Assembly (NCBI RefSeq): GCF_037975245.1
Contig: NC_092574.1
Location: 27,698,713-27,762,712 of the forward strand
Direction: 5' to 3'
DNA length: 64,000 bases
DNA from: Apostichopus japonicus
Lineage: Eukaryota > Echinodermata > Holothuroidea > Aspidochirotida > Stichopodidae
A model generated the notes under the pieces. It did no database searches. It was given only the letters and a program-made list of their open reading frames with translations, and was not told the origin of the DNA. The position numbers were made by a program, and so were the translations under genes. Positions 34,864 to 46,530 of the stretch are shown here, piece by piece (the stretch's first letter is position 1; each line of letters starts with the position of its first letter).

Positions 34864-36009
34864 GTTACAAGAAGGACAATGAACTTAGTGACGGTTATGA
34901 TACTGGCTTCGTTAGTTTCTCAGTGTTCTGATTTTGGTGGAAGTATTGAAACTTCTACATATTCAAAATGTAGTAGACCATGGTATAGGCAATGATTCAT
35001 GTCGCAACAACGGTTAAATCGCTACCACCCTGTCCATGATGATCGGTTTGTTAGCATGGACTGTGTATGTCAACATACAATATCAAACTATCAAATTACT
35101 TTTACTTCACGAAAAGGTCACATGGTCCATGGCCGGAGGTAAAAGATCAAACTTTGGCAAATTTGAGTAAAAATGAGTTTCCCGAGTTCCCCCCAGATTG
35201 TAAGCCTGATAGACTTCAACGTGGGTAAGTGCAGGGGCATAGGCTGTATTCCTTCGTGAGTCATGTCGTGATAATTCAAAGTTCAAATAAAATAATGATA
35301 ATAAATACAGCATTTTGGCCATTACCCGCATACCAAATATGACCGAAACCCTTAAAACTGTTTATACATGGGAATGATAGGATCATACTATGAAGTTAAC
35401 AAAGCACTAAGTAATTGAAAACGCCAAATGTTATGTGGTCAATGTAGGCAGAAGGAAAGTGTCATAGGTTATACCCATGTATGAAGAGATGACTTTCAAT
35501 TGGAGAGTATCAGTTATGCTACAGATCGTGTTCAATGAAGTTCGGGGGTTAAACAATCAAATCAAACTTGATGTGTGTATAACAAAGTTTGTACGACGAA
35601 GATATGACTTTTAGAAGATATTATTTAATGCATCTGGCAATAGCAATGATGTAATCATGGAGATTGAACTGAAAGTTGTATTTGTTATTCTTGTAATATA
35701 TAAATAATTTATCCATAGAGGAAAATAACATTGTAAAACAAGGTGCATGTGGATAAATTTCTAACTGCAGAGATAACAGACAACTACAAGCAAACATTCC
35801 ACATATATGCATATCATATTTCAGTGAAGACCAGGCTAGCTCTATACCGTGCTTCAACACACGTGTTTCTCATACATTAGCCGAGAAATGCGTCAAAGTA
35901 TAACCTACGGAAGCTTAAAAGTGCTATCAACATAAAAAACTTTGCCCCATAAGTTGACATTTTTCAGTAAATTGTTAGATAACAAGATAATATCTTGTCA
36001 AAAATCAGG
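34864..36009. other. Intronic DNA, nothing recognised (1.1 kb)
   Basis: AT-rich, with no repeats or coding frames of note. Confidence 0.5.
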
Positions 36010-36230
36010 AAAATGTTGGATTGCTCAGTTGCATTAACTGAGCAATTTAACAATTTTCTGCAAAATGTTCAATTGTTCATTTCGTTCCATCTGAGCAATT
36101 GAACAATTTTCTACAAAATGTTTAGTTGACAACTTATCGTATCTCGTCAATTCAACAGTTTTCTGCAAAATGTTCAATTGTTCACTTCGTTCAATCTGAG
36201 CAATTTAACAATTTTCTGCAAAATGGTTTC
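36010..36230. repeat. Roughly 53-bp diverged tandem repeat with internal inverted repeats
   Basis: Four units with TTCTGCAAAATGTTCAATTG, TTCACTTCGTTC and GAGCAATTTAACAATT. Within a unit GTTCAATTGTTCA and TGAGCAATTGAAC are complementary, so each can form a hairpin. Confidence 0.8.
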
Positions 36231-36239
36231 GCTCCATGC

Positions 36240-36840
36240 CATCAGTCATAATTCGCAAAATATTCAACAGTTTTAGGAGTTTTGAGACAAGTTTGCTGTT
36301 ATTGCTGCTATGATTTTTTGGCAAAGATTGTCACTCAACACAGTTGCGAGTTGAACACAGATGCTCTTTTAACTATAGATTTTCATTGGGTAAAAGATCG
36401 CTTTGATTTAGGCAGTGTAATGGAGTAATAGCAAAATTGTTGGTACCCCAATCTGCAGCCGAAAGACAAGATAAATAATTGGGAAAATGTACGAAGTCGC
36501 GCTAATCGAGTTCAAAGTTGTAGTGAGGTACTGTATAGGCTTAGGACTCGTGCACACCTAGCTACTTTATAGTATATGACTATAGTACTATAGAGGAGCA
36601 CTAATGTAACAGAAGCTAAGCTATCTTCGTATGTATTTTTGCAGATGTTTTATATTTAATAGTTTTTGAAACTACAATATGCCTAGCTGCTTATTTATGA
36701 TTCTGCTATATGTTTCACTTTGTTTGGTGGAAAAAGTTGAAATTTCGTACTGCACAGAAATATAGTTTTATTCTTAGAAATTATTGATGTTGTAGATCTA
36801 TATATGGAGACTTGAACAGCAGTCATAGTGGCGAGTGAAT
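36240..36840 (+). repeat. Duplicated segment; inverted partner at 55765-56740
   Basis: Shared sequence includes CATATACTATAGT-like, AGGAGCACTAATGTAACAGA, TGATTCTGCTATATG, GTAGATCTATATATGGAGAC and the CGCTTTGATTTAGGCAGTG region, in reverse complement at 55765-56740. This copy lacks the MITE found in the partner, so it shows the empty site (AGTACCTCAC near 36521-36527). Confidence 0.8.
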
Positions 36841-36889
36841 TTTGCGTTTTGGCAAGTTAATTTTTAGTGACGGTTGCCAAAAAGAGAAT

Positions 36890-37350
36890 ACTTTAACAAA
36901 TTCAGTGTTGATGCCTCAAAACCTTGAAAACATGATTTCTCATTGTATAAATCATGAATACTTTTCATACATGGTATATGGCTTTGCCATATTGAGTACA
37001 CGAATCCTTGTGAGGTCAAATCTCATTTGAGGTCACCAGAGTTCAAACTCTGAAAACCATTTTACATGATATATAACGATGGGAATCGTGGATACATCTC
37101 ATACTTAGTGTTTGGATGCATCACATTGAGTACAAGACCCCTATTGTTTTTGTTAGAGGTGTGTATTGCCACATACAATAGACTGACTTGTGTTTACCAT
37201 GCCACAGTGTAATTGTACATCAATATAGTGGTTTGGGCCAATCATACTGTAACAGCTGTTTCTGGTTAACAAGCTGAAGTCTAGCGCAATGAAGTCATCG
37301 AAACCTGAATGCGTTTTGCATTCTGGTTATAATAACCGTTTTACACACCT
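36890..37350 (+). repeat. AGGTCA-type dispersed repeat
   Basis: TTGAGTACACGAATCC, GAGGTCAAATCTCATTTGAG and GTCACCAGAGTTCAAAC, followed by the 3' block around TGTAATTGTACATCAA that also ends the copy at 3300-3570. Confidence 0.85.
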
Positions 37351-38913
37351 CGTACCATCTTGACAATGTTTATTTTACCATGTTGTACGTTAAGACTTTG
37401 ACGTGTTTCAAGACGATTTTATTTTACGACGTTATGCACATTTATAGCATCGCGTTAAAACGATACTTTTAAGATTTTACCAAGTCGTATGTAAAACTGC
37501 AATTTACATAATTTCACTGCCTTTAAAAGTAGGTGTATCTCAACAAAGCGGTAATTTTAAATTTACTTTTCCCGGTTATACTATTGTGGGTAAGTCGCCA
37601 TAGTAATATCCCTTCTACATTGTTGTATGTACGTTTTTAACGTAGCCATGCGAAACGAGTATCTAGGTAAGATTGAAGGAAAACTTTCGTATGCATCACA
37701 AGCCAAACAGAAAACTTGAAAAATTCTACTAACAAGCTGCCGTTCACATTCCAGTGGCAAATAAATCATTGAGTTGAATGACAATCCCAACAGTGCTTTG
37801 TGAAATTCGATAAACTGAAGGAAAGCTGGCATCAGCTGACAACAGTTCTAGAACTTAGTAGTGGACATATGAGATATATCTCATGTCCAGTAATAACAAT
37901 CCTCATGATAAAAAACAACCGAAAAATGGCTGTTTAAGGGTATAGGTCTATCTTGAAGCCCGAAATTAAAACTGATTTGCATTTATGCATAAGAATTGGC
38001 CCAATTCAATATACGTCGGTTTCTTTCACATACGAAAGTTTCACTCAATCAATTGATAACATTATGCGTTGACATGTGGCAATGCCCATAGAGTAATGAG
38101 AGTACTAGAAACTGACATATGCCATTTTAACTCGACATAAGCCGATTATCTCATCATATGACCGTTTATTCAAAGCGAGAAGTTTACACTATGACATGCG
38201 ACAAAACTCTCAAAGGAGCCTACGGGAACTGGCATGAAAGGTGCCAATTTATTTTGTCCAATCAGAAATTGTAGAATTTTAATGCGCCAAACAGTACACG
38301 AGAAACAAATTTGGAAGAAAAATGTCCGATATGGATTTCTCGTACATGTGACGGGTTTGTCCAATGGGAACACCATAAACGCAACATACAACCATCAACA
38401 GTGTTGAAGCTGTGTTAAACCTATATACGCTGTCTGAGATACCAGATAACTCAGATCTGGGATAACGTCCATTTACCGTACAGTACATGATATAGCAGGT
38501 CAGTGGTATACTATGTCATCAACCAGTAAAATCAGCATTTACCATTTATCATTTATCGACAACATATAGTGTAAATCGAAACCTATACCAATCAGTGAAC
38601 ATATCACCGAGTTACCTGATCATCATAATTGTTAAACCAATCTCCTGATAATAATTGACACCGAAGTAGTAATCAAAGTTCAAGGCATGTTTAATGTTAA
38701 TATAGATTACCAAACTTTTACATTATCAATGACAAATATGGACAGAGGAAACTTTTATTTACAAAATATACTCTTCACGTTCAACCGACCCCCTCCCCGT
38801 CCCCCTCCCCCTCCCCGTCCCCCACCTTACGCCGTCACTGTTCTTTAACGCCTCATTAAATTGAATAGTAACAGACTACTTACTTCAAGCAAATTATTTT
38901 TTATTTTCGTCAG
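37351..38913. other. Intronic DNA, no gene seen (1.6 kb)
   Basis: Mostly unique. C-rich tract CCCCGTCCCCCTCC at 38787-38825 ends in ACGCCGTCACTG, probably one end of a decayed hAT-like element. Confidence 0.45.
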
Positions 38914-39035
38914 GAATGTTTACAGCAACGACGATTGCCTTTTGGGTTACCGCACTCGGGTTTATGATAGTTGACGTAACAGGGAAACCAGCTTGCATCC
39001 TAAGATACAAGGTACAAGTGGATGAGAATGAACTG
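38914..39035 (+). CDS. FAXDC2: FAXDC2-like, second exon
   Basis: It lies between a TTTCGTCAG acceptor and a CTG|GTAAGT donor, 122 nt, encoding residues 56-96. It contains a clear membrane segment (TTIAFWVTALGFMIVDV) followed by TGKPACILRYKVQVDENE, which matches the conserved loop of FAXDC2 proteins (TGKP...RYK/RIQV). The phases fit both neighbours. Confidence 0.92.
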
Positions 39036-39196
39036 GTAAGTATGTAGGAATAAGTAAGGATACCTTAGTTAAAACAAACATGTATTATTGATAGTTGACG
39101 TAGCAGGGAAACCAGCATTAAATAAAATATATATAAAGGAAATCATTAAAATTTGAAGCACATGGAAATCGAGGGTGTCATATTTATAAATGTTAC

Positions 39197-41148
39197 CAGG
39201 CGCGTATCCAGGATTTTCTAACCCGGGGGGCGCGAATTACTATCTGAGCGGAGCGCCACCATCGGTTGGCGCGGAGCGTACAAGAAAATTTCTGGTTTTT
39301 ATACCCCCCAGATCACCGGAAATGGCACTTCTCGGGCTTGAAAATGACCAACCAGATGTACACTTTGCCTGAGAATCGCAGTATTTCCCAAAAGTTTTTT
39401 TCCATCCATAACCTTTTTGAAGATTGTCACCAGTCACACATCATGTTCGACCTCATTGCATGTCCTATGGATCATTGCTTTTGTAGGTGATTCTACGTCA
39501 CGGCCCACAATATCCGAAAGCCCCACTTTTCAAGGTTTTAAGCCCATTATTTGTTGAGAATTGAAAATTCACATTTCTCGTGAATAAAATCACTTCAGAA
39601 CATACCCATAATGTTGCACAAAATTCAATCTATGGAAAACCAATATAGAAAAACCTCCTTGAACCCCTAACAGACAGGTCAAAATTGCACGAGTAGAGGA
39701 AAGTATGATGAAGAATGTTGGTGAGGAAATTTTGGAAAATTCAGACAGAGTTAATTTATTGGTGTAGAAATATTGCAACCTCTTATAATGGCTATTATAA
39801 AACTGCGTTGAAGGAAATGAAAAATAGCAGATATTTCCGATATCAGGTATATCGAAACCGAACACTACACACATAGGCGTAGGTCCCGTAGGAGGCGGGG
39901 GCTGCAGCCCCCCCCCCCCCCGCAACCAAATTTTCCCCATTTTTTTCGGGCACCTACTGAAAGAAAAATAAATAGCAATGAATAGCTTAAAAATGATCTC
40001 CTTGGTAATTATAATAAAGTTGTAAGCTTGGCCGATATTACTACTGTAAAAGAGAGTTTTGACATAAATGGATCTGTATGCTTTTTCTCCATCTACATAA
40101 GACATTTGGTTGTTTACATTAGCATCCGGCGGTATACTGTGCAACTTTCACGGACCGTACGGTAAACGATGGCATGCGATGTAATGACCGATGCTTGTTT
40201 ATATGATATTGGCATCGATATGTTGAACGCGCGCGAAAAATTTTGGCTTTTTTTTCGGGCAAGTCATTACAGCCCCCAAATCCAATTGGGCTCCTACGCC
40301 TTTGACTACACACATAGACAGTTTTTGGGGCTGTTCTTCCTGGAACATGCATTTCAATGCTCACTGATATGATGTTATATATGCTCTTTGCTTTACAAAT
40401 TCGAAAAGGCGTGTAGCGAGTAATTGCCAAGGGAGGGGCGAAGCCAGTAGGCAAACTATCTAAGCGAAGCGCCACCATGAGTTGGCGCGAAGCGTACAAT
40501 AAAAGTTTTGGCCGAAAATGCCTCCCAGATCGATGGAAATGACACTTCCCAGGCCTTGTAAGTTGCATCTAAGCATTGTCTATTTTGAAATTACTAGCGA
40601 TGTCATAAAGAAAATTTGCTCGGGGGGTGGGGGCAGTCGCCCCTTCCCGAAATGCGTCATATTCCCCGACGACTCGGTCGAGTTCAAGACCAGCCACAGT
40701 TGGCTCCATATAGCACAATTGTACAATTGTTTAAGGCGTCCATACACACACACGCGTTATGATAGACCATATATAGTATTTATATAGATACATTAGTGAG
40801 AGAGGAAAAATGGAAACGTCAAAAATGGAGTTGTCGGTGTAAGGGGTAGGGTAAGGCGCACACCCCCTCCGTAATCCTTGATCTGTCACTGGCTACCCTG
40901 TGTATATAGTAGGGATCAGCGCTTTAACTATGACTGTTCCTCTTTCTCTTCCCGAGGTCTTGGCTATCTTCTACTCCCCCCCCCCCCCTTTTCTCCTTTT
41001 TCTCTTTTTTTTCTTTTTCTTTTCCCTTCCTTCCTCTCCTCCTTTTCTTTTTCCCCCTCCTTTTCCCTTTTTTCTGCTCTTTTTGTCTCTCCTCTTTTCC
41101 TTACCCGGGGGGCGCGCGCCCCCAACGCCCCCCCTGGATACGCACCTG
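39197..41148. mobile_element. Composite DNA transposon, 5-bp TSD GTTAC, copy 2
   Basis: It starts CAGGCGCGTATCCAGG and ends CCTGGATACGCACCTG. GTTAC flanks both sides (39192-39196, 41149-41153). It has the same two terminal segments as 28037-30758 in the opposite orientation. A nested hAT-like element occupies 39872-40304. A pyrimidine-rich tract (40970-41100) is the complement of the A/G tract in copy 1. It lies in the second FAXDC2 intron. No transposase. Confidence 0.87.
39864..40312. mobile_element. Nested hAT-like element (TSD ACTACACA)
   Basis: The element is 39872-40304 (433 bp). Its ends are CATAGGCGTAGG and CCTACGCCTTTG, with the duplication ACTACACA on both sides (39864-39871, 40305-40312). 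Its ends resemble those of 45622-55179. Confidence 0.85.
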
Positions 41149-41153
41149 GTTAC

Positions 41154-41829
41154 ATGTTTCATGGTTGACGTGACAGGAAAACAAACGTTAATCACACAAA
41201 GTAGAATAAAATTAAGGCGCAGGCGCATGTGAATTAATGAACTAATATGGTAAATAGGAACAATTCAGGATAACTTACCATGTTACGTCTTTTAGAGGTT
41301 GACGTGGCAGCGACTCAGCAGGACCATTCTGTTAGCGCAAAGTTTATCATATTGACAACGAGTGATAATCGACCGCCAAGTTGACCAGTTAAGGGTATTG
41401 CTTCTGATAGTGGGTAGTATTGACCTCTCATATAGTCCTACTGTGCGATACTGCTGTGAGTACTAATCAAAATGGAATTGAAGTGTTGTATTGAACCCAT
41501 GTAGAATTTAGTATTGTAATTTAAAAGTTTCAACGTCTGTACTACATGTAGGAATTTTGCAGCAATGACATTCTTTAAGCAGTCGATCCGTGTGCACAAC
41601 ACATCTTTAAAAACAATCAAAGTTGTACTTCTTTTGTCTGATTATTCCAATTGAGATGTAAAATGATTCTTTCAAACTTCATGACAAAAGGTACCGGGGG
41701 TTCTTATTGTAACAGGTTGTATATACAGGCATCCATGGAATGTAATTCATGCAGTCAGTCTGCTTGCCTTTGTATTTAATGCATGCTTTAAATGTCTACT
41801 TTGTAGCTGTCTTGTGGAGCAACTAGCCA
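41154..41829. other. Intronic DNA, nothing recognised (0.7 kb)
   Basis: TTGACGT(G/A)(A/G)CAGG(A/G)AAAC occurs here at 41165 and also at 38969 (inside FAXDC2 exon 2) and 39093. The last is just downstream of exon 2 and probably a local duplication. No coding frame. Confidence 0.45.
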
Positions 41830-42000
41830 GGAATTTGAAAGGGGAGCACTTTTTGCGATATGGATTTTCAAAGTTGTAGGCACGACTATCTGAGCAGGGA
41901 GCGCCACCATCGGTTGGCGCGGAGCGTACAAGAAAATTTTTGGTTTTACAAACCCCCCAGATGGCCGGAAACGGCCCTTCCCGAGAGTTCATTCTGGTTC
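41830..42000 (+). repeat. Solo fragment carrying the conserved two-hairpin transposon core
   Basis: GCGCCACCATCGGTTGGCGC at 41901-41920 and GCCGGAAACGGC at 41964-41975. The closest relative in the window is the fragment around 54865-54960 (shared TGCACGACTATCTGAGC and TTTGGTTTTACAAACCCC). Confidence 0.8.
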
Positions 42001-42651
42001 TCAGGCCTCTTGCTAACTTGAGACACCTCATTCAATATCACTTTTAAACCGAAAAAACAAACGAGTTAAAATAGTACGTAATTCAATACACATAACATAT
42101 TTAAAGTTAGCAAGGTACATGCACAGAGTAGTCTTACTTTTCAACTTCTGATACTTGTAGATACAAAAATAGGCCAGAAATGTCTTTGATACAACTATAG
42201 CCAGTAATTGTCTTTGATACAACTGTAGCTAGTAAATGTTCAAGTTAGCCTAATAAGAGAAGGCGAAAGCTATCCGACGATTGCAATCTGATGCAAATTT
42301 CTCAACTGTTTTCTCAAGTGAAATATTATTTGCGTAAACGGGTTCTTAACTAGATGTTAAAAAAACTGACAAGATCGGAATCTAGTCTTTTTCGGCGGGT
42401 AGAGTGTTGAATGAAACGGCACGCGATAGAAATGACAGCCTAGATGACAGAAGAATAGATCACCTAATTTAGCCATATTCTTGCTACGTTCATTTCAATA
42501 GTTTTTCCTGTCTAGACTCTTAAACTCGTCCAGCAAGCTTATGGATTTGAATTATGGGTGTTTTAAAAAAAAAGGTAACTTGGCCAAAAAAGTGTAGGCC
42601 CGGGCCTACAGTGCTACATACTGGCTACGCCCCTGATCATATGATACCATA
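42001..42651. other. Intronic DNA; orphan hAT-like end
   Basis: CTGGCTACGCCCCTG at 42621-42635 looks like a terminal repeat, but I found no partner end in the window. Confidence 0.4.
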
Positions 42652-43037
42652 TTATCAGCCAGTGGCGTAGGAAGGTACTTTTGAGTGGGGGGCTGAAGAC
42701 TGATGGCCGGCCTGGGGGAGGGGTCTAAGGGGAGGGGGTGTCCCCCCTTTGGATTTTTTTTTGCATTTCCAGGTGGCCTCAGATGCAATTTGGTGCAATA
42801 TAGCACACTTCAACACCCACTCCATTTTGTAAATAATTTTGCATTTTCACCTGGCCTTAGATGCAATTTGGTGCTCCAAATGAGTTTTTTTTTTTTTCAT
42901 TTGGAAATGAAAAAGGGGTTTTCTGACTTGCGGAGAGGGGGGGGGGGCGGAATGATACTTCCGCCCCCCCATATTTTTCACTGGGGACTGGCGCCCCCTC
43001 CCCCAGCACCCCCGGTTCCTACGCCCTTGTTATCAGC
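42652..43037 (+). mobile_element. hAT-like MITE, copy 2 (TSD TTATCAGC)
   Basis: The element is 42660-43029 (370 bp), with ends as in copy 1 (CAGTGGCGTAGGAAGG, TTCCTACGCCCTTG). The 8-bp duplication is perfect. Sequence is nearly identical to copies 1 and 3 apart from homopolymer lengths. Confidence 0.93.
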
Positions 43038-44041
43038 AGATTTTGTTTCCTGTTTGAATTCTTTTACATGTTCTTTTACGTCAGAAAGACAAACATAGTG
43101 CTTTTTTACAATTTTCCAGTAGGATGATTCTTGTTGATTGTCCAATGTCTGGACTTTAATATATTTGACGAACTTAACTGATGGACAATATAAACTTATT
43201 TTATAATAAAGCCAGATATGCAGTGGTCTAAAAACAAATATCGTTATCGCAGTGTATTAGCAGTGTAATAATTATTTATAAGAAGTGCGTATCACGTACG
43301 ATAGCTAGCTTAGCTTCATAACATGCTGTTCGTGCAACAACTTAGGACGAACGTTTTCGACGTTGTTGTGCAAACGGTTCGTGACATTCCATGGAGTGCG
43401 GTTAGGTAGGCAATATGTATTTTATTACGCAGTGTAGGCTTGTAATAGGCTAAATTTAGCTAATTGCATCTGCCAAACTAAGTAAGTAGCTGAATCAGTA
43501 GGTCTGAATGTTACTACGATTATAATCGAGTTAACGGAGCTGACGAGTATTCAAGATCAAAAGAGCACTAACAAAATACCATGCTAAAAAAACGAGTTTT
43601 TAAAAAAAAAATTCGACACTGAAAGGAGGGAGCAGTCACTCCCCTTGCCCCCCCCCCCTCGGGCTACGTCCCTGGTCTTGCGTGTGCCGTTTAATGGTAA
43701 TAACAAAAGGCAGAGACGGGAAAGGTTGGTGGAAGCGGACTCACAATATGGAATGTAAAAAACGGATAGTTATCCTGAGTTGCACTCTTGAATTCATTTT
43801 TCGTCGGTACTACTCATACATCCCCGTAGGCGTGACAATATGTTTAGTTATTTACTTCTCTGATATCTCCTATCGAGCTCTGTAATACCAACGTTTAGCA
43901 AAGTTATTAACAACAAAACATGAACGTAACATGACTTGACTCGAACGCACTATTCACTTTACACTCTTCACTTTACACAGGTAAATGATAATACATGTAA
44001 ATATGACGGGTTAATCCTTGAACCAAATTCATTTTAAACCT
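43038..44041. other. Intronic DNA, nothing recognised (1 kb)
   Basis: C-run followed by CGGGCTACGTCCCTGG at about 43660-43677 is another orphan hAT-like end. Confidence 0.4.
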
Positions 44042-44154
44042 CGTCAGTACGATAATCCATCCAGGTCAGTACGCTAATGAATCCAGGTCAGTACGATCCA
44101 GGTCAGTACGATAATCCATCCAGGTCAGTACGATAATCCATCCAGGTCAGTACG
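44042..44154. repeat. 22-bp tandem array with GTCAGTACG
   Basis: GTCAGTACG occurs at 44044, 44066, 44088, 44102, 44124 and 44146. The unit is CAGGTCAGTACGATAATCCATC, with one 14-bp short unit. Confidence 0.9.
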
Positions 44155-45156
44155 GGGAGCAGAAACCCGGCAGTGCTAGACGATGTAGATTCAGCGGTGG
44201 CCCATGTAGAGTCTTTGAAATGCATTAAATGCATTAGACTCGCCCCAAACCGCGTGCCGCCCTCAGAAAAAAAGTTACATTTCGTTGCTTGCAAGTGAAG
44301 TTTTTTGTTGTCGCTACAAAATGCAGACAGTAATGAAACGTGATACCTTGTTATCTCTTATCTGGACCTGAGATGTCCATCGCTGTTATGTACAATGTGG
44401 TGTGGGTATTGACCGTAGCTGCATGTATTGACTGTACACTAGTGTCTAATACCGACGGTAGCAAGCTGTGTGTGTGTTTGCTGGGATCGATTGTGGTGTC
44501 TAACACTTATGTTACACCCCATTCGAAACTATGTCAGATTACCGGCATCAGACGTTTCTTTGTGCGCGAGTCTTCACTCCCTTTAAATAGACTTTTAAAA
44601 CCGGAAAGCGGTGGGTGCAAACTATTTTCTATAGTATGAGTAGGCCTATACTTAGGCGAATACATGTATTCTGCTATCACTCTGTAGTGACCCAAAGTGT
44701 TGGTCACTTGTTGAATGCAACTTCTGACTCGAGTTAACTGAAACCTTTTTATTTTTACTTTTACTTTATGCCTTATGTGTTGACCTGGCTTAAGAGTGTT
44801 CAAATTTGACTTGGAAATGACTTGACATTCGACTTGAGGGTTACCTGTTACAACTTTGCAGTGTACTAGGCTGTTTATGTTATTCTCTGAAAGGGAACTC
44901 TATTCACTGGGTCTTCACTAAGCAAATCTGTAGGTGCTTGGAACTATATGGATAGCAGGGGTTGGGCTACTCACCAGTTATAGTAATATGGCAGTGACTG
45001 AAATGAACACAACTCATGGACTGCTTATTGTGAGGACGTGAGCATATTACTTTTGCAATCATGTAAAACAAGTTTAGTCAGTTTTAACTTACTGTAGTAA
45101 CCCCACTGGTCGGTAACGGTGGTCTAGAGCATTTTAATTTTTCATCCTTCTTATAG
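44155..45156. other. Intronic DNA, nothing recognised (1 kb)
   Basis: No repeats or coding signal beyond short chance frames. It ends in the FAXDC2 acceptor TTCATCCTTCTTATAG. Confidence 0.45.
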
Positions 45157-45365
45157 ATACCAAGAAACAAGCTCTTCAAGTGCCTCAAGGTGGTTATTTA
45201 CAATCAATTGATGATCGGACTACCTTTCCTTTATGTGATGCACTTTCTCTTTAAAAAGAGAGGTTGCAAATTTGCACCAGAGGATCTCCCAACCTTTAGA
45301 AGATTTGTAATTGATGCACTCTTGTTCGTCATTCTGGAAGAAGTTGGATTTTATTACAACCACAG
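45157..45365 (+). CDS. FAXDC2: FAXDC2-like, third exon
   Basis: 209 nt, phase 0 at start and two bases left over at end (CAC AG|GTAAAC). It encodes residues 97-165: FKCLKVVIYNQLMIGLP, a hydrophobic segment, LPTFRRFVIDALLF, then EEVGFYYNH. The final His (165) begins the first histidine box, H-R-L-L-H-H, which is completed by the next exon. This position and the E-E-V-x-F-Y-Y-x-H-R context are characteristic of the superfamily. Confidence 0.94.
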
Positions 45366-45381
45366 GTAAACAAAGATTTTT

Positions 45382-45408
45382 TTGGGGGGGGGGGGCGGGG
45401 GGGGGTTG
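45382..45408 (+). other. G-run tract just inside the intron
   Basis: Two runs of ten or more G separated by one C, starting about 16 bases after the donor of FAXDC2 exon 3, on the transcribed sense strand. Confidence 0.85.
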
Positions 45409-45950
45409 GACGTGAGATATATATCATACACAGTTCTGTACGTTGAACTGTGGTCACGTTAACTCGTTCGCCGAGAAAGGAAGCCTCCGCTCCCTCACCC
45501 TGAAATGACGTAGGGTGCTAAGATGCAACGTGGTGCTATATGTTGCATCTTTTGAATCGATCTTGTTGAAGAATGTTCTACTGTTTAGGGCATACCGCAC
45601 ATACAGGTTGTATATTATTGTCATAGGCGTACGGGACCATTTCAGTTTGGGGGGGCAGAACTTTTTGTGCCCGAAAGTTCCCGTGACACTATCTAAGCGG
45701 AGCGCCACCATCGGTTGGCGCGTAGCGTACAAGAAAATTTTTGGCACACAATGCCTCTCAGATTGCCGGAAACGGCACTTCTGGGGCCTTGCAAGTTGCA
45801 TCTAAACATTCTTTATTTTATAATCTCACGTTTTAGAAATTTACACTTCCCCAAAAATTTGGTAAATTAGAAGAAGAAAAAATGGTAACATCACTTTGAA
45901 GGGGAAAAATGGGACAGTATATATTTTAAGCTCCTATTTAGTTACCGTAT

Positions 45951-46507
45951 TGTAACGCTAACTCAGTCTAAGATTCTGGGGCGTCCAAATATTCCCTGCT
46001 GAGGACTGGTGGTGGTATGGAAACAAATGCGGCTTGGATGGTTGTATGTTAGTAAACGACGAGCCTTAAATCTCGCTATTACATGCAAAAGATATAACAC
46101 ATAGATAAACGAGTAAAGAACAAGCGCTGTGTAGATTTCGCAATCTATTACTATAAACAGCCACGGTACAAACAATACATCGGCACGAAGCCCTCAATAA
46201 TAGGTAGAAAAACATGCACTTAACGATAATGGTCACAAACGAGGTCTCAATACCGAAGTAGAGTCCTATAACGATACGTACAAAAGTGTATAAAAGACGA
46301 ATACAAGACAGATACAAGTACGACCACAATGGTCGGAGCCAGGGCTACTACCGAACCGAACGATTCAGATCGGGAGCGAAGACTGGTCACAATTCTTGAG
46401 GTCTGCTTCAGCTGAGCTGGTGAGCAGACATCACGTGACCTGAATTATTATGTAATGTAGCCTACGACAAATAGAGGGCGACATATATGATGACTAACGG
46501 CATCACA
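45951..46507 (-). mobile_element. 3' LTR of Ty3/Gypsy element
   Basis: 557 bp. On the + strand it runs TGTAACGC...GGCATCACA, so it is TG...CA on both strands. By eye it is identical base for base to 53656-54212. It is the 3' LTR because gag and pol read on the - strand. Confidence 0.96.
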
Positions 46508-46530
46508 CTATCCCCTTCTCAGTCCTTAAC
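46508..46530 (-). other. Polypurine tract of the LTR element
   Basis: On the - strand the bases next to the 3' LTR read GACTGAGAAGGGGATAG followed by TGTGATGCC. This purine-rich stretch abutting the LTR is where second-strand synthesis would be primed. Confidence 0.75.

Noticed and set aside
39590-40144. 184-residue - strand ORF
   Set aside because: It runs across a transposon end, a poly-C/poly-G tract and the junction with a nested element, so it is not a gene. The same holds for 40119-40568 and 42703-43098.
45963-46329. Hydrophobic 70- and 87-residue ORFs present twice (also 53668-54034)
   Set aside because: They lie inside the LTRs, which is why they occur twice. There is no homology, and LTRs are regulatory sequence.
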